DNA of 64,000 bases from JBOGXA01 sp050694175 (GTDB lineage Bacteria > Actinomycetota > CADDZG01 > WHSQ01): NCBI GenBank assembly GCA_050694175.1, contig JBOGXA010000008.1, positions 69,237 through 133,236 on the forward strand. The letters run 5' to 3'. The notes beneath the pieces are model-generated. The model had not been told where the DNA came from, searched no databases, and worked only from the letters and a program-made list of their open reading frames with translations. Positions 32,451 to 40,690 of this stretch are shown piece after piece (within the stretch, counting starts at the first letter, position 1; each line of letters starts with the position of its first letter). A program made the translations under genes and the position numbers.

Positions 32451-33370
32451 CCTATGAGGAAAAGCTCGCGCGCTTCGCCGAGCACATCGAGTCCGGGGGC
32501 AAGGTCGAGGCCGGGGACTGGATGCCGGACGATTACCGGCGGGGCGTACTCAAGTTCATTGAGATGCACGCGAACTCTGAGATCATGGGAGCGCTGCCCG
32601 AGCGCGAATGCCTCCCGGCCGCTCCCACTCTGCGCCGAAAGATGTCGTTGGCGGCGAAGATCCAGGACGAAGTTGGACACTCTCAGCTCCTCTATCGAGT
32701 GGCCGAAGACCTCGGTAAGAACCGCGAGGCGATGTACGTGGACCTCATCACGGGAAGGTCGAAGTTCCACAACGTCTTTCACTATCCCGTCGCACACTGG
32801 GGTGACGTGGCGTTGATTGGGTGGCTAATCGACGGTGCCGCACTCGTCACGCAGGCCGCGCTGCTCGATTCCTCCTACGCTCCCTATACGCGAGTCCTCA
32901 AGCGCATCTGTTCGGAGGAGCAGCTGCATCTTCGGCATGGTGAGGACATCACGCTCGAGCTCGCAACGGGGACCGACAACCAGCGCTGGATGTTTCAGGA
33001 CGCGCTCAACCGCTGGTGGCTTGCGATCATCCACTTCTTTGGGCCGAAGTCGAACGTTCAGAAGGACCTCTTGCTTCGCTGGAAGGTCAAGACGCGCACA
33101 AACGAGGATCTTCGCCAGGAGTTCCTCGACCGCTACGTCCCGAAGGTGCTGGAACTCGGCTACACGCTTCCCACCCCCGTCCCGTATCACGACGAGGAGT
33201 CGGGGCACTGGCTGGTGCGCAACGAGGACATCGACTGGGCACCGTTGGATGCGATCAAAAAGAACGACGGACCGGAGACCGCGCGCCGGCTCGGCACGAG
33301 AAGGCGCATGTACGAGGACCATCGGTGGGTGCGCGAGGCGCTGTCCGAGCCGGCGATACACGCCGCGTAG
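32447..33370 (+). CDS. paaA: Phenylacetyl-CoA epoxidase, catalytic subunit PaaA
   Basis: A 307-residue ferritin-fold di-iron subunit of the multicomponent epoxidase that converts phenylacetyl-CoA to its ring-1,2-epoxide. Characteristic segments are DWMPDDYRRGVLKFIEMHANSE-type start, SEIMGALPERE, AAKIQDEVGHSQLLYRVAEDLG (iron-binding DExxH), and ICSEEQLHLRHGED (second ExxH). GRSKFHNVFHYPV and KTRTNEDLRQEFLDRYVPK are typical of PaaA. It starts at GTG, overlapping the tetR stop. Together with PaaC it makes the catalytic core. Confidence 0.93.
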   Translation: MTYEEKLARFAEHIESGGKVEAGDWMPDDYRRGVLKFIEMHANSEIMGALPERECLPAAPTLRRKMSLAAKIQDEVGHSQLLYRVAEDLGKNREAMYVDLITGRSKFHNVFHYPVAHWGDVALIGWLIDGAALVTQAALLDSSYAPYTRVLKRICSEEQLHLRHGEDITLELATGTDNQRWMFQDALNRWWLAIIHFFGPKSNVQKDLLLRWKVKTRTNEDLRQEFLDRYVPKVLELGYTLPTPVPYHDEESGHWLVRNEDIDWAPLDAIKKNDGPETARRLGTRRRMYEDHRWVREALSEPAIHAA

Positions 33371-33378
33371 GAGAGAGC

Positions 33379-33675
33379 GTGGAGGTATACGAGGTTTTCC
33401 GGCGAGCCGGGCACAAGGATCCGTTCGAGCACTGCGGCACGGTCATCGCGCCCGACGCTGACATGGCGCTCATGATGGCGAAGGAGTGCTTCCTGCGACG
33501 CCGGGAAGGCCAGCACCTGTGGGTCGTCCGGCGTTCGGATATCCACTCGTTCAAGGACGAGAGCCTGCTCGACATCGCGGGTGACAAGTCATATCGCTTT
33601 GCGTCTGCATACCGGGACGTGGTGGTTAAGCGCGAGCGGGCACGAACCAGGGCCCAGGGGCTACGGGACTCGTGA
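33379..33675 (+). CDS. paaB: Phenylacetyl-CoA epoxidase subunit PaaB
   Basis: A 98-residue subunit. MEVYEVFRRAGHKDPFEHCGTVIAPD, AKECFLRRREGQHLWVVRRSDIH and YRFASAYRDV are characteristic PaaB sequences (the first two written here in part). PaaB bridges two PaaAC heterodimers in the complex. The GTG start follows GGAGAGAGC, 8 bp after the paaA stop, and the gene overlaps paaC by 4 nt. Confidence 0.92.
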   Translation: MEVYEVFRRAGHKDPFEHCGTVIAPDADMALMMAKECFLRRREGQHLWVVRRSDIHSFKDESLLDIAGDKSYRFASAYRDVVVKRERARTRAQGLRDS

Positions 33676-34508
33676 GCGACTCGTTAGTGAGCCTGTTGAC
33701 AGCAATGGGTGACGACGAGCTGATCCTCGGCCACCGCCACTCGGAGTGGACCGGTTACGCGCCGCATATCGAGGAAGACGTGGCGTTCTCCTCCATAGCC
33801 CAGGACGAGATCGGCCACGCAACCGCCTACTACTCGCTGATAGCGCAACTGACCGGTGACGGAACCGACCGGCTCGGTCTCGGTCGCGGCGCGGACGAGT
33901 ACCGGCATGCGATCCTCTGTGAGCGCCCCAATCGCGATTGGGCCTATACGCTCGCGCGCCACTGGCTGTACGACCAGGCGGACGCCATCCGGCTCGAGAC
34001 GCTGGAGCAGAGCGCGCATGAAGAGCTGGCAGCGCTCGCCACCAAGCTGAGGCGCGAAGAGCGCTACCACCTGCTGCACGCCGACGCGTGGATACGACGC
34101 GTGTCGCTCGGCCCCGTCGAGGGCCGCGCTCGCCTCATCGACGGGATCACCGACGCGTTCGCCGACGCGGCCGGCCTTTTCGAGGCCATCGAGCAGGAGG
34201 AGGAAGCCGTTCAGGAAGGATGGTTGGCAGCGCCGTCGGAGGAGCTCAAGGAACGCTTTTTCGAGCGCGCCGCGACCGCACTCGACGAGTTCGGCTTGCC
34301 GACCGAGGTGTCGTCGAGTGCCGATGACCGCGCCGAGTTCGTCGCATCGTCGTCCGGCGACCTCATCGCGACCGAGCCGCGCGGCGGGGATCCGGCGGGG
34401 CACAAGCCCGGACTCGGAGGGCGGCAAGGGCGGCACTCGGAGGATTTCCGTGTGCTGTGGGAGGAGATGACCGTCACCTATCGCGGGGACCCGGAGGCGA
34501 CGTGGTGA
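33672..34508 (+). CDS. paaC: Phenylacetyl-CoA epoxidase structural subunit PaaC
   Basis: A 278-residue ferritin-like partner of PaaA. It keeps the helical pattern (DDELILGHRHSEWTGYAP, SSIAQDEIGHATAYY, RPNRDWAYTLARHWLYD, LRREERYHLLHADAWIRR) that is standard for PaaC. PaaC usually lacks a working di-iron site and stabilises PaaA. The C-terminal 60 residues after LPTEVSSSADDR are longer and more Gly-rich than I expect for the family. It starts at GTG within the paaB stop and overlaps paaD by 4 nt. Confidence 0.91.
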   Translation: MSDSLVSLLTAMGDDELILGHRHSEWTGYAPHIEEDVAFSSIAQDEIGHATAYYSLIAQLTGDGTDRLGLGRGADEYRHAILCERPNRDWAYTLARHWLYDQADAIRLETLEQSAHEELAALATKLRREERYHLLHADAWIRRVSLGPVEGRARLIDGITDAFADAAGLFEAIEQEEEAVQEGWLAAPSEELKERFFERAATALDEFGLPTEVSSSADDRAEFVASSSGDLIATEPRGGDPAGHKPGLGGRQGRHSEDFRVLWEEMTVTYRGDPEATW

Positions 34509-35002
34509 ACGCAACGACAGTGCAGGACGCGATCTGGGACGAGCTGACCCGTGTGGCAGATCCCGAGATCCCCGCCGTATCCGTCGTCGAGATGGGGATG
34601 ATCCGGGACGTCGAGGTCGAAGGGACCCACGCCCGAGTCGTCGTGCTACCGACCTTCACCGGGTGCCCCGCGATCTCGGTCATCAAGGCCGATGTCGCCG
34701 CCGCGACACGGGCAGTCCCCGGCGTCGACGAGGTCACGGTCGAGACATCGTTCCACCCGCCGTGGACGACCGATCGAATCACGCCCGAAGGCCGCCGCAA
34801 ACTGCGTGAGTTCGGGCTTGCTCCGCCGGCCGAACAGGGTCCGGTTCTCATCCAGGAGATCGGGCTTCCGCCGGTAGCCGAGTGCCCGTTCTGCGGTAGC
34901 ACCGACACGACCAACGAGAACCCGTTCGGTCCGACTCCCTGCCGTGCGCTCTACTACTGTAGGAGCTGCCGCAATCCCTTCGAGCAGTTCAAACCCGTCT
35001 AG
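34505..35002 (+). CDS. paaD: Phenylacetyl-CoA epoxidase maturation protein PaaD
   Basis: A 165-residue protein: an MIP18/DUF59 domain (DPEIPAVSVVEMGMIRDVEV, TFTGCPAISVIKADV) followed by a C-terminal zinc-binding region with CPFCGS and YYCRSCRNPFEQFKPV, four Cys in two CxxC pairs. PaaD is thought to help metal-centre assembly in the epoxidase. It is the last gene of the tetR-paaABCD run; the next gene converges 3 bp later. No paaE reductase, ligase paaK or ring-opening paaZ lies in the window. Confidence 0.92.
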   Translation: MNATTVQDAIWDELTRVADPEIPAVSVVEMGMIRDVEVEGTHARVVVLPTFTGCPAISVIKADVAAATRAVPGVDEVTVETSFHPPWTTDRITPEGRRKLREFGLAPPAEQGPVLIQEIGLPPVAECPFCGSTDTTNENPFGPTPCRALYYCRSCRNPFEQFKPV

Positions 35003-35005
35003 CTC

Positions 35006-38000
35006 TTACGCCGTCTCCGCGAGTTCGGGACGGCACTCGATGAGGCCCATGAAGACCCTCACCACGTCGGGATCGAACTGGATCCCCGCGGCATCGGCAA
35101 GCCTTCTGCACGCCTCTCCGATTGGAAGTCGCTTGCGGTAAGGACGATCCGTTGTCATCGCGTGGAATGCGTCGACGACGAGAATGATCCGCGCCTCCAT
35201 TGGGATCTCCGTGGCGCGCTTTCCGTCGGGATATCCCGTTCCATCGAAGTGCTCGTGGCACGCGCGCACAATGGGTCGAACGTCCGACAGGCGCATGATC
35301 GGAGACAGGATTCGTTCGCCGAGCTCCGGGTGCATCCGGACGATCTCCCACTCGTGGTCGTCGAGGGGGCCCGGCTTCAAGAGGATGTCGGACGGAATCC
35401 CGATCTTTCCGATGTCGTGGAAGAGCGCGCCGAGCTCGAGGCGCTTCAGGTCCCGGTGGCCCATGCCCAGCTCGCGTCCGACCTCGAGAGCCGCATCGGT
35501 GATCCACCGCGCATGGGTGGATGTGTATTCGTCCTTGGCCTCGAGCGCGTTGGCCAATGCCTCCACGGTATCGAGGAAGGTCTGCTCGAGAGAGTCGAAG
35601 CTGAAGGCATTGTTAATGGCCAGGCGGGCCTGGTTGCCAAGTCCCTCCAGCAGACGCAACTTCCGCTCGGAGAAGTTGTAGTCGCCCGTCGCAGGAGCGT
35701 GCGCCACGAGGCAGCCCATGCGGCCGCCCTCGAGCTTCATGGCCGCCACTGCGGAGGAAACGCCGAAGCTCAGCTCACGGGTCGCCGGGATTGCTTCATA
35801 GGCTTCGGCCGCAAGCACGAACGGCGATGGAACCGCCAGGAACTTCGACACCATGTCCCTATCCAGTCGAGCCGCGAAGACCTTCTGACGCTCCCGGCCG
35901 TTCAACCCCCACGCCGCCTCTGCCTTCATCTCACCGGATCTCGGGTCCTGCAGCCAAATCTGCGTTTTCGGCGACCCAAGGATCCGGGCCGACAGTTCGA
36001 CCGTCCTCTCCAACACATCCTCTAGTTCCTCGGCCGCGGCCAGCTCGCGGCTGAAGTCGAGCAGACGGCTGGCGATCTCCGCACTCTCCTTCTGTTCCTT
36101 GTAGAGAAGCGCCTTCTGCAGAGCCACCGATGCGTGCGATGAAAGCCCCGCGAGGAGCAGCATTCGTTCCTCGGTGAAGTGATCCGAGACCCTGTCGGGA
36201 TGTCCGACGCAGATCCATCCATTCGTTCCGTTACCGGCGCTGACCGGAGCGATCGCGATGTCGCGCAGGCGTACCCCGTCCGGTACCGGGATCAGCTGCT
36301 CCGTTTCGGCCGCGGTCAGGACGAACGGCTCCCTGCGGCCTCCGAGGAAACGGTGGCCTACGGACTCACTCCAGCGCGCCCGCGCCAGCGGCTCCGCCTC
36401 AGGATCACCGACAAAGCCTGTGTGAGACACGCACCGGTAGTCGCCGGAGTACTCGTTCTGTAGCCACAGAGCGGCCTGCCCGACCTCGAGAATCTTCGCC
36501 GCCATGCGTACTGTTTCGTCCCCGATGGCGTGGTAAGAGTGAGCTTTCGTTGCCGCGTCGGCAAACTCGAGGAGCGCCTTTGCGTGGCGGGCCTCCTGTC
36601 GTTGCGCCTCGTAGAGGCGGGCGTTCTCGAGTGCGACCGACGCGTTGCCGGCGAGAACCTCGAGCAGGCGCAGATCGTCTTCGTCGAACTGGCCGATCCC
36701 GAGCTTGGAGACGACGATCGCGCCGATGACGCGCGCTCCATACTTGAGCGGCACGGCAAGGATTGACTCGTCGATCTCGTCCGTCCCCTCGACGTCGACG
36801 GCGAAATCACAATCGAGCGCATTCGCCAGCAACAGTGGTTCCCCGGTCTCGGCGACGCGCCCGGTAAAGCCCTCCCCCACCGGGCATATCTCAACCTCGA
36901 GGGGGCCGTACTCGCCGGTCTGATGTCCCACAAAGGCGATCGGGACGAGCGCGTCGTCCCGGCGCATATACACGCGGCAGTTGTGATAGTCGATCAGCGT
37001 TCGCAGCTCATGAGCGACGACGTTCGCAATCTCTCGGACATCGTTCAGGCGGTTTAGCTTTCCGGCGAGGTTCTGGAGCATCTTCATGTGCGCAAGCGAA
37101 CGGACGTCGCGTCCGGTGACTCCTTCCATCTGCGGGCGCTCGCTCGCGTCCTCGAACAGCACTATGCGGTTCTTTCCCGACGCCTTGGCGGTCATCATTG
37201 CGGCCTCGGCACACGCGAAAAGCTCGCGTGAATTCATTGCGTGCGCCGGACCTTCCGCAATACCCGCCGACACGGTGAGGCGGTCGGCCGGGTCGAAGCT
37301 GGCCACGGCAAGGCGATCGTTGAGGCGGGTCGCCAGTCCGTGCGCGTCGCCGGCTCCGCAGGACGGCATGATGACGGCGAACTCTTCACCGCCGATGCGG
37401 CTCACGATGTCGGAAGCCCGCACGGTGCTTCGAACGATCTCGGCCAGAGCGACCAAGACTTGATCTCCAGTGGCGTGCCCATGGATATCGTTCACTCGTT
37501 TGAAATCGTCGAGGTCGAACACAATCAGAGCCACCGAGTCGCGCGTCCGACTAGCTCGTGTGAGCTCTGATCGCAGCCGCTCGTGGAAGAAGCGATGGTT
37601 GAAGAGACCGGTCAACGCGTCGGTTTGCGCCTGGAGCTCGAGGGCCCGGCGAATATCCGCGTTGTCGAGCGCTAGCGCGGCCGCGTCGGCGAAGTGCTTC
37701 GCCATCTCGAACTCTTCGGCGCTGAATGAAACGCCGTCGCCCAGTCGATAGACGTTAAGCACACCTTTGATTGAGTCACGCGCGATCAGCGGAATCGACA
37801 TCAGAGCCTCGGGTTCTTCCGGCGTTCCGGGGATCTGTTCGGCGCGCGGGTCGAGATGCACCTCATTGGACAGGACAGCCTCGCGATGTTCGGCCGCCCA
37901 CCCGGTGACCCCTTCGCCAAAGACGCCGGGGTCGTTGAGAATCTCGTCAGCCCACTTGTCGCGCGCCACAATCGGTATCAACAGACGCTGCGACTCATCG

Positions 38001-38239
38001 GCGCGGTAGACAGACAGCGAGTCGTAAGGGATCAGTTCGGCGAGGGTTGAGACAATCCCCTCCAAAAGGGCATCCAGGCTGTGCTCGGACAGCAGGGTCC
38101 GAAAGACGTCGGCAAGCATCTGATACGAGGGAACTGCCCACGCCGCCGCGGGCTGCGCGGGTAACCCTCCGGGCGGAGCGGTTCTGACGAGCGCCGCGTT
38201 TGGCTCGCCCCTCTGGTCATCGAACAATTGTTCGGTCAT
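35006..38239 (-). CDS. Multi-GAF protein with GGDEF and HD-GYP domains (c-di-GMP synthesis and breakdown)
   Basis: A 1077-residue cytosolic protein: GAF (about 40-195), GGDEF (about 205-375), three more GAF domains (about 395-550, 565-725, 735-885) and a C-terminal HD-GYP phosphodiesterase (about 890-1077). The cyclase signature is GGEEF (283-287) with an intact inhibitory I-site RASD (274-277) five residues before it. The HD-GYP motifs FHDIGKIGIP, HPELGERIL and HEHFDGTGYPDG are intact. So both making and breaking of c-di-GMP are plausible in one chain, gated by several ligand-sensing GAFs. The ATG at 38237-38239 is the first start that leaves out an unlikely Arg/Pro-rich stretch upstream. 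Confidence 0.9.
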   Translation of the reverse strand: MTEQLFDDQRGEPNAALVRTAPPGGLPAQPAAAWAVPSYQMLADVFRTLLSEHSLDALLEGIVSTLAELIPYDSLSVYRADESQRLLIPIVARDKWADEILNDPGVFGEGVTGWAAEHREAVLSNEVHLDPRAEQIPGTPEEPEALMSIPLIARDSIKGVLNVYRLGDGVSFSAEEFEMAKHFADAAALALDNADIRRALELQAQTDALTGLFNHRFFHERLRSELTRASRTRDSVALIVFDLDDFKRVNDIHGHATGDQVLVALAEIVRSTVRASDIVSRIGGEEFAVIMPSCGAGDAHGLATRLNDRLAVASFDPADRLTVSAGIAEGPAHAMNSRELFACAEAAMMTAKASGKNRIVLFEDASERPQMEGVTGRDVRSLAHMKMLQNLAGKLNRLNDVREIANVVAHELRTLIDYHNCRVYMRRDDALVPIAFVGHQTGEYGPLEVEICPVGEGFTGRVAETGEPLLLANALDCDFAVDVEGTDEIDESILAVPLKYGARVIGAIVVSKLGIGQFDEDDLRLLEVLAGNASVALENARLYEAQRQEARHAKALLEFADAATKAHSYHAIGDETVRMAAKILEVGQAALWLQNEYSGDYRCVSHTGFVGDPEAEPLARARWSESVGHRFLGGRREPFVLTAAETEQLIPVPDGVRLRDIAIAPVSAGNGTNGWICVGHPDRVSDHFTEERMLLLAGLSSHASVALQKALLYKEQKESAEIASRLLDFSRELAAAEELEDVLERTVELSARILGSPKTQIWLQDPRSGEMKAEAAWGLNGRERQKVFAARLDRDMVSKFLAVPSPFVLAAEAYEAIPATRELSFGVSSAVAAMKLEGGRMGCLVAHAPATGDYNFSERKLRLLEGLGNQARLAINNAFSFDSLEQTFLDTVEALANALEAKDEYTSTHARWITDAALEVGRELGMGHRDLKRLELGALFHDIGKIGIPSDILLKPGPLDDHEWEIVRMHPELGERILSPIMRLSDVRPIVRACHEHFDGTGYPDGKRATEIPMEARIILVVDAFHAMTTDRPYRKRLPIGEACRRLADAAGIQFDPDVVRVFMGLIECRPELAETA
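38221..38234. promoter_or_regulatory. LexA-like palindrome at the 5' end of the GGDEF/HD-GYP gene
   Basis: CGAACAATTGTTCG is a perfect 14-bp palindrome of the type bound by LexA in actinomycetes and Bacillus (CGAAC-N4-GTTCG). It lies at codons 2-7 of the c-di-GMP gene. A site so close to the start could block early elongation or initiation, but the same bases also encode EQLF, so chance is possible. Confidence 0.35.
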
Positions 38240-38336
38240 GTATTCCAGTTTCGAGGACGTCCTGAGCCGGCGACCAACACTAGTTGTATGTCGGCCCCCG
38301 CGAAATACCTCTGAAGGCGCAAATGCCCAATACGCG

Positions 38337-38352
38337 TACGTAAAACTACGTA
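38337..38352. promoter_or_regulatory. Inverted repeat in the divergent intergenic region
   Basis: TACGTA-AAAC-TACGTA forms a 6-bp stem with a 4-nt loop, or two copies of a self-palindromic hexamer with centres 10 bp (one helical turn) apart. It lies in the 172-bp gap between the divergent c-di-GMP gene and the HesB-like gene and could be a two-site operator for either. No hexamer promoter pair could be assigned with confidence. Confidence 0.4.
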
Positions 38353-38411
38353 GCCCAACGGGTTCTACTAACCTCGGCGGGAGTCCGGTCACCTGAATGG
38401 AAGGACGATAG

Positions 38412-38711
38412 ATGCCTATCGAGGTCACGGACGGCGCGGTCGAGGTGCTCCGCCGCTCCCTCGAGCTCGGCGGACTGGACGCCACCTCCGGAGGGGTGCG
38501 ACTTCGGGCCGCGCGCGGGCTCGGCGGGGGAATGGACGTCCAGGTGGAGCTTGCCGAGGGGCCGGCGGAAGGCGAGCAGGTGATCGTCGCACAGGGCGTT
38601 CGCATCTTCGTCGATCCCGAGGTAACGAAAGCCATACCCGATGCCGTCGTCACCGTTGAACCCCAGCACGAGATCGTCGTGGTCCGCCCCGCGGCTCCCG
38701 ATCGGCAATGA
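38412..38711 (+). CDS. HesB/IscA-like small protein lacking cysteines
   Basis: A 99-residue protein with the shape of an A-type iron-sulfur carrier: start PIEVTDGAVEVLRRSLEL, then GGVRLRAARGLGGGMDVQVELAEG, VRIFVDPEVTKAIPDAVVTVE. A-type carriers need three Cys (CxnCGC); none is present here, so it cannot carry a cluster in the known way. Related Cys-less HesB-like proteins exist in actinomycetes with no assigned role. Its stop overlaps the acylphosphatase start by 4 nt (ATGA). Assignment to the fold is by eye. Confidence 0.6.
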   Translation: MPIEVTDGAVEVLRRSLELGGLDATSGGVRLRAARGLGGGMDVQVELAEGPAEGEQVIVAQGVRIFVDPEVTKAIPDAVVTVEPQHEIVVVRPAAPDRQ

Positions 38712-38977
38712 CGGCTCGCAAACACCTCTTTGTATCCGGCCGAGTCCAGGGAGTCTTCTACCGGGATACCTGCCGCCAGGTCGCAGATAAGGAAGGGGTG
38801 GCGGGCTGGGCCTCCAACCTGCGGGACGGCCGGGTTGAGATCGTGCTGGAGGGTGACGAGGACGCGATCGAGCGGGTGGTGCGGTGGTGCCGGATGGGCA
38901 CCGCGTATGCGACGGTCGAGTCGGTGGACGTCTCCGACGAGCGGCCGGAGGGGCTGTCGGGATTCGCGATCCGCTGA
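38708..38977 (+). CDS. acyP: Acylphosphatase
   Basis: An 89-residue enzyme that hydrolyses acyl phosphates. The catalytic residues are Arg19 in GRVQGVFYRD and Asn37 in GWASNLRDG, both in the expected places, followed by VEIVLEGDEDAIERVV. The ATG overlaps the stop of the HesB-like gene, so the two are co-translated. The dispersed repeat copy E begins about 20 bp after its stop. Confidence 0.92.
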   Translation: MTARKHLFVSGRVQGVFYRDTCRQVADKEGVAGWASNLRDGRVEIVLEGDEDAIERVVRWCRMGTAYATVESVDVSDERPEGLSGFAIR

Positions 38978-38997
38978 TGCACTCTGGCCGAGAGTCC

Positions 38998-39034
38998 CTC
39001 TGGGCTGGCTATACGGGACCTCAGGGACACTCGA
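38998..39034 (+). repeat. Dispersed intergenic repeat, copy E
   Basis: CTCTGGGCTGGCTATACGGG then ACCTCAGGGACACTCGA matches copy A at about 33 of 37 positions and is in the same orientation. It fills the 72-bp gap between the converging acylphosphatase and aldehyde dehydrogenase genes. The two GGGAC words are again 9 bp apart. Confidence 0.75.
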
Positions 39035-39049
39035 CGCGTGACACCGCAG

Positions 39050-40531
39050 CTACTTGAGCGAGATCCACACCGACTTCGTCTGCGTGTACGTCTCGACTGA
39101 GTGCGCTCCTAGCTCGCGCCCGAAGCCGGACTGCTTGTAGCCGCCGAAAGAGACCGCCGGGTCGAACAACCCGCTCGTGTTCACCCATACCGTCCCGGCC
39201 TTGATTCCCCGCGCCACACGGTGCGCCGTGGCCAGATCGGTCGTCCACACGGCCGCGGCAAGCCCATAAACGGAGTCGTTCGCCACTGCAATCGCTTCAT
39301 CGACATCCGCGACCTCGATCACGGCGGCGACGGGCCCGAATATCTCCTCCTGCGCGATGCGCATGTCGTTGCGCACTCCGGTGAACACCGTGGGCTGGAC
39401 GAAGTAGCCGTCGCCGATGTCGGTCACGCGCTCGCCCCCGGTGGCGATCTCAGCTCCCTCGCCGGCTCCGATACTGATGTAGTCGGTCACCCGGTCGAGT
39501 TGCTCGGCCGAAACGACGGGGCCCATCGACGTGGATTCATCGAGCCCCGGACCGACTTTCATGGACTGCGTCGCGTCGACGAGCGCTGCCACGAAGTCGT
39601 CGTGGATCGACGTCTCGACCAAGATGCGCGTTCCGGCCGTACAGACCTGGCCCGAGTTCAAGAACACACCCATCATTGACCCCTTCGACGCTCGCTTCAT
39701 GTCGGCGTCCGAGAAGACGATGTTGGGCGACTTACCGCCGAGCTCCAACGAGACGCGCTTCAGATTGCCGGACGAAGCCTCGAGGATCTTTCGCCCTACT
39801 GCGGTGGAGCCCGTGAACGCGATCTTGTCGACGTCGGCGTGTGCCGCGAGGGCGGCCCCCGCCTCGTCACCGAAGCCGGTCACCACGTTGACGGCGCCGT
39901 CGGGGACTCCTGCCTCCAGGCACAGGTCGGCGAGGCGCAGCGCGGTTAGAGGTGTCTGCTCCGCCGGCTTCAGCACGACGGTGTTGCCAAACGCCAGCGC
40001 GGGCGCGATCTTCCACGCCGCCATGATCAGGGGAAAGTTCCACGGAATGATCCCGCCACACACGCCCACGGGTTCCCGAAGCGTGTACACGAACATGCGG
40101 TCGTCGGACGGATTGGTCTCGCCGAGCACCTTCGTCGGCCATCCCGAGTAGTAACGAAACGCCTCGCCGGCCGCCCATATCTCGCCCGACGCCAGCTTGA
40201 TCGGCTTGCCGGAATCGATCGATTCGATCTGGGCGAGCTCGGGGGTGTTGCGTTCGATGAGCTCGCCGATCTTGAATAGGACCTCTGCACGCACCCCGGG
40301 CCGCAGGCCCGACCACCGACGATCCTCGAAGGCCTCCCGCGCGGCTCCGACGGCTGCGTCGACGTCGTCGCGGTCGGCGCGCGGCACCTCGGTCACGGTA
40401 GCCCCCGTGGAGGGATCTATGACGTCGAACGTGCGGCCCGATCGCGCCTCGACCCGGGCGCCGCCGACCAGCATTGCCGGAGAGGACTCGAGGAATTTCG
40501 TCACTTCGGGAAGGATCTCGATCTTTGCCAC
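39050..40531 (-). CDS. NAD(P)-dependent aldehyde dehydrogenase
   Basis: A 493-residue ALDH-superfamily enzyme of normal length. The nucleophile Cys is in NSGQVCTAGTR, the general-base Glu in LELGGKSPN, and the oxyanion Asn in IPWNFPLIMAAWK; the Rossmann-like KPAEQTPLTAL and FTGSTAVGRKI are present. The C-terminus (KQSGFGRELGAHSVETYTQTKSVWI, in part) groups it with betaine/phenylacetaldehyde/general aldehyde dehydrogenases. Phenylacetaldehyde would feed the nearby paa genes, but 4 kb and an unrelated protein separate them, so this is speculative. An AAGGAGAC precedes the ATG, and a 10-bp tandem duplication (TCTGTTCGAG twice, 40551-40570) lies just upstream. Confidence 0.9.
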   Translation of the reverse strand: MAKIEILPEVTKFLESSPAMLVGGARVEARSGRTFDVIDPSTGATVTEVPRADRDDVDAAVGAAREAFEDRRWSGLRPGVRAEVLFKIGELIERNTPELAQIESIDSGKPIKLASGEIWAAGEAFRYYSGWPTKVLGETNPSDDRMFVYTLREPVGVCGGIIPWNFPLIMAAWKIAPALAFGNTVVLKPAEQTPLTALRLADLCLEAGVPDGAVNVVTGFGDEAGAALAAHADVDKIAFTGSTAVGRKILEASSGNLKRVSLELGGKSPNIVFSDADMKRASKGSMMGVFLNSGQVCTAGTRILVETSIHDDFVAALVDATQSMKVGPGLDESTSMGPVVSAEQLDRVTDYISIGAGEGAEIATGGERVTDIGDGYFVQPTVFTGVRNDMRIAQEEIFGPVAAVIEVADVDEAIAVANDSVYGLAAAVWTTDLATAHRVARGIKAGTVWVNTSGLFDPAVSFGGYKQSGFGRELGAHSVETYTQTKSVWISLK

Positions 40532-40690
40532 TGTCGATTCGTCTCCTTGGTCTGTTCGAGTCTGTTCGAGGGCCCAAAACGCAGCCTACCGGCCCTTGCG
40601 CCAGGCGCACGAAGCCTTCAGAAGCCGGCCCGGCTGGTCGATCCCTAGGGAGACAGGAACTTGGGCCCAGTGACCACGAGGGAGCCGTTC

